Source: Chromera velia (taxonomy: Eukaryota; Sar; Chromeraceae). From it: 14,644 nucleotides of DNA. Location of the stretch: contig JAHBMJ010000592.1 in NCBI GenBank assembly GCA_018398765.1, positions 24,291 to 38,934 of the forward strand, read 5' to 3'. The position numbers and the translations under genes are program-made. Below, piece after piece: positions 1-10,259 of the stretch (position 1 is its first letter; every line of letters begins with the position of its first letter). The notes under the pieces were generated by a model. The model was not told the DNA's origin. It ran no database searches and was given only the letters and a program-made list of their open reading frames with translations.

Positions 1-541
1 GAAGACTCATGATCAGGGAGAGATAGAGAGCGAGAGAGGGAAAGAGCCAGATGGATGTACGGTTCTGCATAGGAGAAAAAGATCGAGGCCGATGCACCCA
101 GACTGAAGTAGAGAAACTGACAGTGTCTCAGACAGACAGCAAGATTGAGAGACAAAGGCTCGGACAAAGGATGAAAAATGATGAAAGAGTAACTATTGTG
201 TAAGTGATGCAGACATATATGCAGACACTGTAATACACTGTCAAAGACTAGGTCAAATACTGTTGGCTCACTGCTCCCCAGTCCTCGGACCGTCCTTCGT
301 GTCTGGGGCCTTTTCACAGATACCTTTACTGTGTTTTCGTATCGACCCTAATCGAGCTATTAGTGTATTGAGAGATCACGTTAACTAGAAAACGAGTCAA
401 TCATTCTCTAGATCGTCATTTTTTCCTTTTTAAAAATGTTAGAAAAAATATGGCAAATTAGTTTTATAAACTCAGGTAAAGAATGTGTATTGTAGACAGT
501 TTGCAGATCGATTTGCTATAACTATAAATAAGAATTTCAAA
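1..541. other. Left flank, no gene seen
   Basis: No convincing reading frame. Roughly the first 200 bases are purine-rich on the plus strand (GA/GACA runs). That is the complement of the pyrimidine-rich texture of introns in this window, so this could be untranslated or intronic DNA of a minus-strand gene lying to the left. From about 400 to 540 the DNA is AT-rich with A and T runs. These are observations of composition only. Confidence 0.4.
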
Positions 542-617
542 CTAATTTTTAGTCGTATTTAAGCCTTCATACGCGATAATGCGCGACCCCCGGTTTCCCC
601 CTTTCAACGGGGCTACG

Positions 618-1055
618 GCATGCTCCGCAGGAGCATTAAATATCCTCTGATATCCTCTGATTTCATCAGTTTTCGCAAAAATTTTAATTTGGGCCGGAAT
701 TTCGCTATTAATATATGCGTGAGCATGCGTGCATGAGCCCTCGCACGCGCCCTGCCCCGGAAAGTTCTTTCCTCGCAAGCAGCTACAGCTATATATTTCT
801 TTAATTAACAGCTACAGTAGCTTGAGGCCGGGGCATGTTTGAATTGCATGCCGGGGCCGTCGGCGGGCCTGCATGCATCACCGATACGTATATACGCGCG
901 TGTACATGTCGATCGATTCATGCAAGCATATGCAGAAGAGGGACGTGCGCGTATCAGACGCCGTATCTCCATCGCGACCGTCTGCATGGCAGTCTGTGGG
1001 TCTGCTTGGTTGGCCACTCAAAGGATGAGGGTGTCCCTGAATGGTCCAAGCATGC
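618..1055. promoter_or_regulatory. Cluster of GCATGC sites upstream of the NT-C2 gene
   Basis: Five GCATGC palindromes lie in about 440 bases ahead of the start codon. A random sequence would have about one per 4 kb. GCATGC and TGCATGCA are known targets of apicomplexan AP2-family transcription factors, and a GCATGC-type element occurs in Toxoplasma ribosomal-protein promoters. Reading this cluster as a promoter element is inference from the motif and its position. Confidence 0.3.
620..636. repeat. Perfect small hairpin
   Basis: ATGCTCC at 620-626 and its reverse complement GGAGCAT at 630-636 enclose the loop GCA, and the left arm overlaps a GCATGC site. A short tandem duplication (ATATCCTCTG, about 639-660) follows at once. 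It could be a structured end of a dispersed repeat or chance; function unknown. Confidence 0.5.
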
Positions 1056-1180
1056 GGCTGCAGTTGCAGTGAAGGGCGATATGAACTTAATGAACCTCCA
1101 AGTGAAACTCTGCCCTTCTGCTTCGTTTCCAGTATACACATGAGCAACGCGTATCCAAAGCCAGCCAGGAAGTCATAGAC

Positions 1181-1993
1181 ATGGCAGACTTCAAGACGCA
1201 TTGCTGCGCCGCACCCACACGCCCTTTTCGAGCTGCACGACATGTGGGCAAGGCTGCAACGAAATACTGCTTTGAAGTATTTATTCACCGCATTAGCGCC
1301 AATGTCCCGAAGCCAACCACCCTATCTGTTGAATGGATTCGAGGTCTGTTGCCATGCAGTTCGCCAATCCATCCCTCGTGCCTGTTCTGTTTTGCAACCA
1401 GTTCGTACATGCGGACCGTTTCTGTCCTCTGTCGGCGCAACCGTGACCTGGCTCATGGATGCATGAGTAGAATGCCACTAAATTGGATTGCACTGACGGC
1501 CGTCTATATATGTACACACACGCACATGCAGGCCCAAAGAGGACTGCCACAAAGGAACACCGTGTCCTTGAGGCAGGAGGGTCCACGGTGGAGTGGAGGG
1601 AATCGCTGCGGTTGATCTCCACTCTCTTCAAAAACGAAAAGAGCGGGGAACATCAGAAGAAGCCATCAGTGTTGCAGGTCAGTTGAAAAACAAATATAAT
1701 CTTTTCTGAGGGCGACGTGGATACATGTAGCTAGATACAGTGAATCCTCTCACGCAAGCCCTCACATGCAGATGAACACCTTGTCGCTCATCTGCAGGTG
1801 TTTTCCGTTCTTCCCAACAAGCATGGGAAAGGAAGCCACAAGACGCCACTGGGAGAGTACCGGTTCGACCTCGGCCAGTTCAACGACTGCGTAGACGGGT
1901 GCGTGGAGACCCTCACCTGCCTCCTTGCAAGGTGCAGAGACCCTAACGCCACCATTACCTTCTCAGTCACAGGCACGGCGCTTGAGTCGGGGG
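1181..1993 (+). other. Exons 1-3: NT-C2 domain
   Basis: Exon 1 ends with KYCFEVFIHRI and TLSVEWIRG, a typical first strand pair of the family. Exon 2 carries VEWRESLRLISTLF, matching the conserved W-x-E strand. Exon 3 carries the diagnostic LGEYRFDLGQF (family pattern LGx-x-x-DLx-x-F), followed by a strand ending in ATITFSVTGTAL. The domain therefore spans three exons, with a phase 1 intron at 1344-1531 and a phase 0 intron at 1678-1797. The glycine after WIR is rebuilt from G plus GC across the first junction, which supports the splice. Residues 1-24 before the domain are Cys/Arg-rich and unremarkable; an acceptor at 1251 could remove them if a further upstream exon exists. Confidence 0.78.
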
Positions 1994-3421
1994 GTAAGTC
2001 TTCTTTGATGGTTTGTGACTAATTGTGATATATGGTAAACCCTCGATACGCACACAGCCTTGCCTTTTCTGCACGAGGTGTGCAGTTGCAGTGTTGCATG
2101 TTTTGCAACAAGCAAACCGAAAGCGGGAGCTCCTTTGCACTCAGCGGGAAAGAAAAAGCAGTCGTACAGGACTGGGGTGCTTACATCCTCCCTGCAGTAG
2201 AAGCGAACGAGATGGCTGCAACACTCAAGTCATGTATCCCTGCATTTATGACAGTCGCTCCGTCCCGCACTTCCTCCTTTCCCCCTGTCGGTCGTCCCTC
2301 CACACGTTGGTGTTGAACTTCTCTCGATCACAAGTATCGCATCCGAGTAGCAACATGCAACGGCTTTTGCTGCCCCTCTTCTCTTTTCTTCTCTCTGTCT
2401 GTCTGCAGATGCCGACCTCGCGTCCATCGCGCAAGAACCCTGTCTAGCCTCCCTCGATCTGGATGCACCGACACCGGATGAATTGGAGGTTATGCGCAAA
2501 TTGCGGGAGCAGAGGGAGAAGACGAGACAAAGGGACAGAGGCAGGTCCAGAAGTAGACGTCGAAAGTCAGGAGATGGGACAGAAGGAGCTGATGACGAGA
2601 CCGTTGATGGACCAGGCCCCGGGACTTTACTCAGACGTCGATCCCTAGATGAAAGGGGGGTGCCGAAACCTAGGTCTCTCAGTCGGATCCCGTCCTTTGG
2701 GCCTGCTTTTGAGACGTCCCCAACTGGCATGCCCAGCTTTAATCTCCCCGTTCGAAACTCCGAAAAGGACAAAGAGAGAGAAGCTGGAGAGACGGAGAAG
2801 GGAAAAGGCAACACCGCACTCCCCCCCCTCCCCCCCGATGTAGCACAGGCAGCCGAACGAGGGGACGCGGCCGTTTTGATCGGACGGCTCCGGGTGCTTG
2901 AGAAGGAACTCCAAGAGAAGGATTCTGAAATGTTCAGACTCAAAGCAGAACACAGGTGAGAGGGGCAGTCAGGGAGGAAAGTCGTTGAAAGGGAAATGCG
3001 TAGAGGGAAGTAGGTGGATGAGTGAGCAGGAAGAAAGGTGGATCTACGGATAGTTGATCCCCCAAACAGTCGAGTTGGTAGCAATGCAAGCAAGTGCATT
3101 TAGGCACGTAGAAACACATGTGAGGAGAGCGAAAGAAGCTAAAATCCCTGGCACACACTATTGTTGTCTCTCCGTGTGACTCAAAACCCTTTCCCCGTTT
3201 CGCCTCCGCTCGGCCCTCTCGCAGCCCCTACAGACCGAAGCCTGTCGCTGTCTATCTCCATGCTTCTTTGTGCCTTGTCCGCCACTCTCTTCCCCTCGCC
3301 GTCCCTCTCCCTACTGTTCCTGACATTTGCTTCGCCAAATGATGCACTTCACCTCAAGAAGAGCTTCATTAAAGGACTACTGCAAACATTCTCTCAAGAA
3401 AGTGACTGGTGCCCTGCGGTT

Positions 3422-3455
<34 letters not shown>

Positions 3456-6400
3456 TAGACAGGCAGGCAGGCAGGCAAGCAGGCTGGCAGAATGCGGCTT
3501 TGTGAGTGCCTCCTTGTTTTTTGTTTGCTTTGTGATTTTGCAGGAAAGAGGTAAATTCCCTGGAAGAAAAGATTCGTCAGGAGCAGGAGAAGGGGCGCGA
3601 GCTGGAAGCAGGGCATGCCGAACAATTGCGAGAGAAGGATGTGCAGATTGAGAAACTTCTCGAAGCCCTTGAACAACTTCAAGAGGCCACCAGCACAGAG
3701 AGAGAGACGCCAGACGATGACCTTGACGAGGATGATCGTCCAGAAGGCTTTTCCTTCCCCTTCCGCACTCTCAATGAAGAGAATGAAAGGAGGATGGCGT
3801 CTCCCTCGTCTGCTCCCGAAAGAGCAGGAGAGGACCCGAATCGACAACTCCTTGAGGACTCTACCTTCACATTCAAGGAAAGTGACCTCGATGCTGCTGC
3901 AGAAATCGTAGCAGAAAGCTCCACTCCCCAACAGAAGCAGACCTCTCCTGACGGAGAAGACGAGGAAGCGGAGGAAGGGGAGAATCAGAATATCCCCAGA
4001 GAGGCGACGACCCCTCCCCCTCCTGAGAGGGTTTCGACCCTTGAGAGGCTCGCGTTTGGTGATCATCATCAAGAGACACAAGATGCCCCCAACGGAGAAG
4101 AGCAAGGACAAGGACAGCCCCCGTATGAAGTGCATGTGGTATCTGCAGAAGGCGACAGAAGGCAAATAGCCCCAAGAGACAGGGAGGGAACCGGAGCCCG
4201 ATCGCCCAAGTCAGCTCCAAGTGTTGCCAGCGAAAGAAGCCGACGAAGCGGCCGAACATTCCGTTCTTCCCGTTCTGCCGCCCACAGCGTGACGGTTGTG
4301 GATACCGTCCTGAGGGCCCAGTTGGAGGACCTGAAGGGAAGATTGGAAGTCAAGAGTCAAAGACTCGAGGAGTGCGAGCATGTCAGTCAGTCGATAGTGA
4401 AAGAAAATGTACCATTGGAAGTCATTCAAGTTTGTCTTCTGGTTGTTTTCCGCTTTCGACTTCTTCAAGAAGCATTTCGCTTCTCTCAGGCGCGGATCTT
4501 TTGTTTTCTTTCAAGGCAGTAGGAGGGAGTCACTGGTGGAGTTCTGTTCTCGTTCGTGTGTTTTCATTTCAACTGCATATCATATCCTTCCGTGACTTCC
4601 CATTGGCCTCTTATTCTTCTCTCTCCCCTCTCCCCCCTACGGTCTTGCAGCGTCTGTCGGAGCTTCAAACCGAGCAGACAAGGCAAATTTCAGAAATTGA
4701 AGTCGGTCGACTGACTCGATTCTCTCTTCTTCTCTTTTGTTCTCTTTCTTTCTTCTTGACGCACGGTCTCCCTTTTGCATCTCCCTGTCTTTTCGTACAT
4801 CTCTTTCTCCACTTCTTTGCCGTTTTTCCCCAGCCTTTTCAGAGCCTTGTGTCTCTCTGCCGCCTTCTGAAGATCGTCTGATCAAGTGTGTGCCGTACCC
4901 CCTCGGTTTTTTATGCACTGATGAGGGGAGGTTGAGTGTTCATCTGTTCTCGTTCTTCTCTAAAAAGAAATCAAGCTGCGTCTTTTTTCCTCCCAGCTGC
5001 GAGTTATGGGTCGCCAAAAATGTCTCGTGTGTCCAAAAACTCCTTCCTTCCCCCGAGTGCACGTGCGCAGGCGGAGTGGGAAGAAAAATGCTCAGCCCTG
5101 CAGCGACGAGTTGAGGATATGGGAGGGGAGGCTGCTCTGTCTGAAGAGGAGGTGAAAGACAGAGACAGAGCCCTGAGAAATGAGAAGGAAATGCGAGAGA
5201 AGGCAGAGAAAACGGTCGGTTGGTTGGTGCCTGGGGTCTCCTTGCATGTCTAGTCAGGCTCTGTCTCTCTCCACTCAGGAGTGCTTGAAAGATGAGTTGT
5301 TAGAATACACTCGCCTATGAATCGTATGTGCTGTTCGGTGTATCCCGTTTCCACCAGTGTGTTATTCCGCTTGTGCCGTCATTTATCCCGCTTCCACGTT
5401 TTCGTTTTGTTTTGTTTCAGTTTTGCCCGCTTTCTCTTCGTTCACCGTGCAGCTTGCCGACCTTCGCGCGACATTGATCGACGCGGCCGCAGAGGCGGAC
5501 GAAGAGGAAGACGGAGAGGAAGGAGGCAGGGCCCTCTTTTCTGACGTTGGACCCGCTGGGGGTGAAGAGGAGGGTGGAGAAGGAGAAGGAATGCAGAGAC
5601 GATCTGCACAAACAGCGCGACCAACTTCACCTCGAGCTGCTGCCGTCGCAATGCGCCGACAGGTGGCCTCGATGGCCGCTGAGATTGCAGAGCTGCAGGC
5701 AATCAACGCCAGCCTGCAAGAGGAGAAGGAGAGTGCAATTTCGGTCCATAGACACGAAATTGAAATCCTCCAGGTCCGTCCGTCAGGGTTCTTTGGTCCT
5801 GTCTCTTTTTCTTTTTCTCTTTCTCTCACAGTTTCTATCTTTCTTTCTGTGACTATCTTGCCAAGACAGAGAGAAAGAGAAGAGAAAAAAAGCAAGGGCT
5901 TCAAAAGGGAAAAAAAGAAGAATGTACTTTATGTGTCGGTCGATCTGCTTGCTTGCCGTATTGTCTTATAGACCGTCCTTTTTTTCTTCCTTTCTTATCC
6001 TTCCTTTTGCCCTTCTTCCTTTGTTTTCCTCATCAACACATGAACATGAGAGAGCCAGGGGACATACTGGTTGCGGAGAGAAAATGCTTGGCACTGCGAT
6101 TGACAGAGAGGCAGACCATGCAGACAGATTCGTTGGAGAAGAGAGTTTTCTTTTCCTTTGCAAAACTGTTTGTCCGGCATAACGCTTGTCAAAGAAGTTT
6201 CAGTCAAAGGGTGATAAGCTTGCCTCCTCGATCCTGTTAGACTTCATAAACGAGGCTCGTCAGGGAGCCCCTTAATTAGTTTTATTGTGCGGTGGTCGCA
6301 TTGGTGTGTCTCTCTGTTCCTCTCTCCTTTCTGTTCCCTTCCCCTCCTTGCTGATGGCACTGCATGCAGAGAGAGGCCCGAGACGCTGCCGAACAGGCAC

Positions 6401-9027
6401 AACAGTACATCTCAAAGCTGCAGAGGGAGATAGCGGCATTGGAGTGAGTCACTCAATGGCAGGGATGAAATATGGGGAGGGGGAAAGCGAGGTTCGTTCC
6501 GGGCGTATTAGATAATCGGATAGAGGTGTGATATTTGCCATGCAGGTGATTGCAGTGGAAGGAAAGAAATCTGAATCAGAAAGAAACAGGGATCCATCCT
6601 GCATGTAGACCCCCGATCCTCTCCAAGCTTTCCTTTCCCCATCAGTCCGCTGATCACACGCTCCCCTCCCCCCCTTTGTCCCTCGCCTCTTGCAGGGAAC
6701 GCGTGGCACAACTGACGGAGGAGGTTGTCCGTCGTCCTCGGTCAGTCTACAGGAGGAATGGGGGGATTGGTGTGGGGGGACACAGAAGGAATGGAACGTT
6801 TGGGCATGCAGGGGGGAGGGATGCAAAGCCGGGATTGGATAGAGACAGTTTCTTTACTTTCTGCGTCCTTCCTCTTTTTCCCCCCCGGTGCTTCTTCTAT
6901 TTTCTTCCCCCGACCCTTTTTTTCCCCTTCTTTTTTCATGACGGTGTTTTCTCTCCCTACCTACTGCATGCATTCATGGATTCATTCCTTCTCTCAGGAT
7001 GTCCATATACGAAGAAGTCGAGGAGGCCGCAACGACGTGGCAGGTGCGTCCCGTCTCTGCTTGAATTATGTTTTTTTTTTCTGCCTTCTTCTTCTCCTTC
7101 TGTCGTCCCGTCCCCCCCCCTCGTGTGACCGGCCTTAGAGCGATCAAGAGCAGCGGATCATTAAGAGGAGCAGGCATTTGCGAGAGTTTCGAAAGTCTCT
7201 CGGTCAGGTTTTCTTCCGTTCTTTCATTCCGGTATGATATGATGGATAGATGGATGGATGGACGAATGGATGGATGCAGCAAGCAGCCCACGGGGCATCC
7301 GAAGAGCAGAGGGCGCTGGCTGAAAAGCTCCTGGATCTCGAGGAGGTCTGTCTGCGAGATAAATTTAGTCGATTGGTGGTTGGATGGTTTGGCTGGGGAG
7401 TCCTGAAAGGGGGTGGTTGGCTGCCTGCATGCCTTCAGCGTTTCGAATCTTTACTGGGGAATGGAATATAAATTGTCACTTTTCTACGATTCCTCTCTAC
7501 TTCTCTCTGTACGTGGATTGCTAACTGAAGTGCTTACAGGCTTCTCGCGGATTCCCTTTCTCAATAGCTTCCTCCCCTTCTTGAGCGTCGTTTTGTCAAA
7601 CGATCATTCTACTGAACCTCTCAGTGATTTATAGATGCTTTGCTGGCTTCACGAGAAGAAACGGCTGTCGCCTCGCTTCCTTCTTTTGAGATAATACTTC
7701 GACAGCGGACCATGACCTTGAAGGATTCGCCTCCCTCCCTCCCTCCATCCATCCATCCTTGTTCTATTGATCTTTCCATCTTGCTCAATGTCTCTCTCGC
7801 TGCACAACCTACAGGAACTTGTGGACACCAAACTGGCACTTGCGCAATCTGAAACGGAGAGGGACGCCATTGTGAGTGCACGTCTCCTTCCATTCCCCTG
7901 TTGCTGCATGTCCCTCTTCTTCCCTTCTCCCTCGCTCTGTTTGATGTCAAGTTGATTCTCCTCTGCTGCGCTTTCCTCATACCCTCTACCTCAAAGAGGG
8001 CAGGCACCATCCCCCCTGACACGATGAAATTTTTGTCGAGCGGCAAAAATTACGACCGACCACTCTTTCTTGTTTGGCCTGGTCTTCCGGGGTCATTGTT
8101 TTCCACTACCCGTTTTATCCTGTGAGGAGAAAACAGACACCAGACCGAACAACCAAGTGGTCGACCAGAAAGAAGAGAAGCACTCATCTTTCTGTTTTGG
8201 TATATACCGCTGGTGCTGCTGATTGCGATCCTTCAGGTTGAAGAGCTGACACGCAAAGTGTCGCAGCAAACTCAACAGCTCGGTGTCTACGGCCGTCTTG
8301 TCGGTGATCTTGAGGTTCGTTGCTTCGTTGGATGGAGGGTGGATGGGAGGAGATTTTGGCAGTCTAGCGCAGGTGCAGTTGCGCACGGTTGGAAGGCGGT
8401 TAGACAGGCAGGCAGTAGTGGTCTTCTTGTGGATGGGTGGATAAACGAACGTATGGAGGATGAGTGCGAGCATCTGTGTGAGTCTCACACTCCCTCCTCC
8501 NCCCCCCCCCCCTCTCTCTCTCGTTCTCTCTCTCTCTCTCTCTGCGCGCGCGCGCGCGTGTGTGTGTGTGTCTCAGTTTTTTCTTGTTTTTCCCTCTTTC
8601 TCTTTGACAAAAAAAAAAGAGGGATTTGGGGTCTCTATACTCCTGTCTATCTGTAGTCCCATCTATCCATCTGTATATATCTGCCTTTTTTTCCTGTCCG
8701 ACAAAAAGACAGGGAGGAAAAAGAAAGAAACAGGGAGTCTGTGCGTGTTGCGGCGGCCTAAAAAAAGGTCCAGAAACAATATGCTCCGGAATCCTGACGG
8801 CACTCGTTCACTTTGTTGGAGTGCCAATGCAAAAAGGATTGTCCGTTTGTCATCGGAGTCTATCATAGGAAAGCTTCCGTATCGCATTTTTTTCTCTGCT
8901 GTTGACAGTGTGGATACTCATTAATTGTATGCAGGTGCGATGTGCAGACCAAGATAGGGTCATTGAGGGTCTGCAGCGTGGTCGAAAGCGGAGGGGGATT
9001 GGTCGCATCTTCTGCCCTGAGAATTAA
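1181..9027 (+). CDS. NT-C2 domain and coiled-coil protein, 16 exons
   Basis: Predicted protein of 977 residues. Exons: 1181-1343, 1532-1677, 1798-1993, 2409-2955, 3544-4381, 4651-4701, 5071-5214, 5453-5773, 6370-6443, 6696-6740, 6998-7043, 7139-7207, 7280-7345, 7815-7871, 8237-8314, 8935-9027. All 15 introns are GT-AG and reading phase is kept at every junction; stop TAA at 9025-9027. Residues ~25-165 form an NT-C2 domain, ~170-350 and ~400-600 are charged disordered linkers, and ~315-400 and ~605-947 are largely coiled coil. The start ATG at 1181 has a strong context (G at -3, G at +4). In EHBP1, EEIG1 and plant PMI1 relatives this domain acts at membranes and links them to cytoskeleton or Rab/EHD machinery; a scaffold or tether role here is inference. 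Uncertain points: the donor of exon 5 (4382, 4397 or 4409, all in phase), the start of exon 7, and extra exons at 6055-6144 and 7635-7666. Confidence 0.8.
2409..2955 (+). other. Exon 4: basic, disordered linker then coiled coil
   Basis: Residues 170-350. The exon begins acidic, passes through a short helix and then an Arg/Ser-rich patch near 208-222, reminiscent of a nuclear-localisation or nucleic-acid or tubulin-contacting basic patch. A Pro/Ser/Gly-rich linker follows. The last ~35 residues have heptad spacing (LRVLEKELQEKDSEMFRLKA). It enters with phase 1 (GAT split 1+2) and leaves with phase 2 (AGG split 2+1). The donor is GTGAGA at 2956. The preceding intron (1994-2408) uses GTAAGT and a CTGTCTGTCTGCAG acceptor. 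Confidence 0.8.
3421..3490. repeat. GACA/GGCA microsatellite in intron 4
   Basis: About eight GACA units from 3422, then about five GGCA units, grading into GCTGGCAG. It lies about 50 bases upstream of the exon 5 acceptor. A simple repeat, probably length-variable. Confidence 0.9.
3544..4381 (+). other. Exon 5: coiled coil, acidic linker, coiled coil
   Basis: The largest exon, residues 352-630. The first ~47 residues continue the exon 4 coiled coil (LEEKIRQEQEKGRELEAG, then QIEKLLEALEQLQEA). The middle is Glu/Asp/Pro/Ser-rich and probably disordered, including a Ser/Arg run near the end. The last ~26 residues return to heptads (LRAQLEDLKGRLEVKSQRLE). The frame stays open past the end, and GT donors at 4382 (GTCAGT), 4397 (GTGAAA), 4409 and 4421 all preserve phase 0. 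I prefer 4382 because it fits the donor pattern of the other introns. Confidence 0.75.
4651..5773 (+). other. Exons 6-8: coiled-coil block with symmetric phase 0 exons
   Basis: Exon 6 (4651-4701, 17 codons) reads RLSELQTEQTRQISEIE. Exon 7 (5071-5214, 48 codons) is strongly charged and helical. Exon 8 (5453-5773, 107 codons) starts helical, contains an acidic Gly-rich insert, and ends in IAELQAINASLQEEKESA-type heptads. All three start and end in phase 0. Donors are GTCGGT, GTCGGT and GTCCGT. An equally phased alternative joins a donor at 4706 to an acceptor at 4996, which has a better pyrimidine tract, and adds a Ser/Pro-rich segment. Confidence 0.7.
6055..6144 (+). other. Candidate extra exon inside intron 8
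   Basis: A long pyrimidine tract (about 5978-6030) is followed by an open stretch whose translation has coiled-coil character (ILVAERKCLALRLTERQ, then LEKR). If bounded by AG at 6053-6054 and GT at 6145 (GTTTTC, the donor also used by intron 12), it is 90 bases, phase 0 at both ends, and would add 30 residues without disturbing the frame. The exact acceptor is uncertain because several AG pairs lie close together. It could be a constitutive exon that I left out, a cassette exon, or chance. Confidence 0.4.
6370..7043 (+). other. Exons 9-11: short coiled-coil exons joined in phase 2
   Basis: Exon 9 (6370-6443) encodes AAEQAQQYISKLQREIAALE and ends with a split GAG before the strong donor GTGAGT. 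Exon 10 (6696-6740, 45 bases) encodes ERVAQLTEEVVRRP. Exon 11 (6998-7043, 46 bases) encodes MSIYEEVEEAATTWQ. The two inner junctions are both phase 2 and rebuild Glu and Arg codons exactly, which argues for these boundaries despite the small exon sizes. The intervening introns are pyrimidine-rich and full of G or C runs. Confidence 0.7.
7241..7276. repeat. GGAT microsatellite abutting the exon 13 acceptor
   Basis: GATGGATAGATGGATGG-type tetranucleotide units run to within a few bases of the acceptor CAG at 7277-7279, in the place where a pyrimidine tract would be expected. A related GGATGG stretch in the reverse orientation (CCTCCCTC/CATCC) occurs at about 7731-7758 in the next intron. Confidence 0.85.
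8501..8572. repeat. Compound C-run, CT, GC and GT microsatellite with one unresolved base
   Basis: An N at 8501 precedes eleven C residues, then CT repeats (to about 8543), then alternating GC and GT to about 8571. Alternating purine-pyrimidine of this kind can adopt Z-DNA. It lies within intron 15. The N marks an assembly uncertainty, so repeat lengths here are unreliable. Confidence 0.9.
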
Positions 9028-10031
9028 AGTCTTTTGGAAAGTTTTTACTAAATTTTCCACTACTGGCATACACAAGACTTACGTAGGTAAAACAGGCAAT
9101 CAGAGTACATGTATTAGCTTTATCTGCATACTTTTGATATAATATAATGACTATGATGATTTTTCAAAGTTTCACTACAATAGTATTTAGATAACATTTT
9201 TACCACTTCTGTGAAAAATTGTTATATAACAGTTGTGTTTTACCTTATATAGTACTTAATTAGTTTAGTACTAGTTTGGGGCTAGAGTCTGGGGGGTGAT
9301 TTTAAGTGAACTTATATATATGAATTTAAGTGAATTTAAACAATGAATTAATTGAAGTGGATTTAGGTGAATTTAGATGAATTTGCAAATAAATTTTAAT
9401 GAAATTAATAAGTGAATTATAAGACGAATCATCATACGACAAATAAATGATTTAAGTGGATTTAAGCAGTGAATTTACATTAATTTAATAGTATTAATGA
9501 TTTAAGTCAATTTAAGACGTCATGGTGAATTTAAGTGTAGGCGTATCACAGCAAAAAAAAAAAAATTAAAGTCAATTCTCGCTTAATTTTTTTTTTCTTT
9601 TTTTTTTTTATGGTGTTGGCACTGTTAAGTAACAAACAACTGTTGTTCAAGTGTTGCATAAATGTTGTTTTGGTGTTGTACAACTCTTGCTTATAGATGT
9701 TGCACAAAAAAAAAAGAATTTAAAAAAATAATTTAAGCCAATTGTGGTTTACTTTTTTTTAAATTTTTTTGTTGTGATACGTCTAGATTTAAGTAAAATT
9801 TAATGAATTCGGAGATCCTAATTCTAGCCCTAATTTCATCTGAGTCACTAACATAATTCATTAATAACTTGTAAATTCATTCATAAATTCACGGAAATTC
9901 ACTGCTTAAATTCACTTAAATAAGTTAAACTCATCTAAATTCACTCAAATTTATTTATGAATTTTAATACTGATTTATGCAGGGTGGCTGTAGCATGTTA
10001 ACTTGAAACAGTATACAAAGCTTTTCTCCCC
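9028..10031. other. AT-rich kilobase between convergent 3' ends
   Basis: Composition changes abruptly from mixed to strongly AT-rich just after the TAA of the NT-C2 gene, and changes back just at the stop codon of the minus-strand frame at 10032. AATAAA occurs on the plus strand at 9388-9393 and 9442-9447 and on the minus strand at 9955-9950, about 77 bases past that frame's stop; whether this organism uses AATAAA is unknown. No protein-coding frame was seen. It probably holds 3' untranslated and terminator sequence for both genes. Confidence 0.6.
9296..9972. repeat. AT-rich foldback (imperfect long inverted repeat)
   Basis: Left of about 9600 the plus strand repeats GTGAATTTAA, GTGGATTTAA and similar decamers. 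Right of about 9790 it repeats their reverse complement (TTAAATTCAC). A better-matched inner pair is GCGTATCACAGC at 9541-9552 against GTTGTGATACGT at 9771-9782, both flanked inward by A or T runs and a GTCAATT/AATTG core. The arms run about 9530-9610 and 9706-9790, around a ~95-base centre with several GTGTTG-like motifs. TTAAGCAGTGAATTT (about 9460-9475) pairs with AAATTCACTGCTTAA (about 9894-9908). It could be a decayed foldback or MITE-type element, or an RNA-level hairpin terminator. Confidence 0.65.
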
Positions 10032-10259
10032 CTATTTCTTTTGACTCACTTCATCAAACACGCATTCACCTAGGCATTCAAACGCCGCATATTCTGCGGC
10101 TGCGTCCGCTGGTCGCTTGAGCGCGGACAGAGTCTCTGTCGACTGTAGGAGAGACTCAAGATCTGGCGGATCAGACTGAGTCCATGACTCTCGATCATCA
10201 TGAATCTCATGGTATTCCATTGCAATGGTGGCATCCACGCAGTGCATGCAGGCAAACAT
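10032..10259 (-). CDS. Short acidic hypothetical protein or terminal exon
   Basis: A 75-codon minus-strand frame ending in TAG at 10034-10032, exactly where the DNA turns AT-rich, as it does after the stop of the NT-C2 gene. The translation is protein-like: mixed, acidic, with a plausible helix (LESLLQSTETLSALKRPADA) and ending ECVFDEVSQKK. Possible starts are ATG at 10259 or ATG at 10217, the latter in good context (G at -3, G at +4), giving 75 or 61-62 residues. An in-frame TAG lies three codons before the first ATG, and it coincides with a possible CTAG acceptor, so this could instead be the last exon of a gene whose other exons lie to the right. No family recognised. Confidence 0.4.
   Translation of the reverse strand: MFACMHCVDATIAMEYHEIHDDRESWTQSDPPDLESLLQSTETLSALKRPADAAAEYAAFECLGECVFDEVSQKK

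Larger units (their letters stand above)
542..1180. other. 5' flank of the NT-C2 gene
   Basis: GC-richer DNA between the AT-rich flank and the first coding exon. It holds several GCATGC palindromes (618-623, 723-728, 846-851, 871-876, 1050-1055), a TATATATT stretch near 790, and a 9-base direct repeat CAGCTACAG at 780-788 and 809-817. A minus-strand frame of 78 codons (542-778) and a plus-strand frame of 102 codons (835-1143) are open, but neither has a recognisable domain or splices in frame to the gene. I treat them as chance frames. Part of this stretch is probably promoter and 5' untranslated sequence; no transcription start can be fixed. Confidence 0.4.
7139..9027 (+). other. Exons 12-16: C-terminal coiled coil and basic tail
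   Basis: Five short exons of 69, 66, 57, 78 and 93 bases, all phase 0 at both ends. They encode helical segments (EEQRALAEKLLDLEE, ELVDTKLALAQSETERD, VEELTRKVSQQTQQL) and a basic tail (LQRGRKRRGIGR) just before the stop at 9025. Donors are GTTTTC, GTCTGT, GTGAGT and GTTCGT. The introns hold GGAT/CATC, CT, GC/GT and C-run microsatellites. In place of the 7346 donor, a donor at 7368 joined to a 32-base exon 7635-7666 would also keep phase and would extend the helix. Confidence 0.65.
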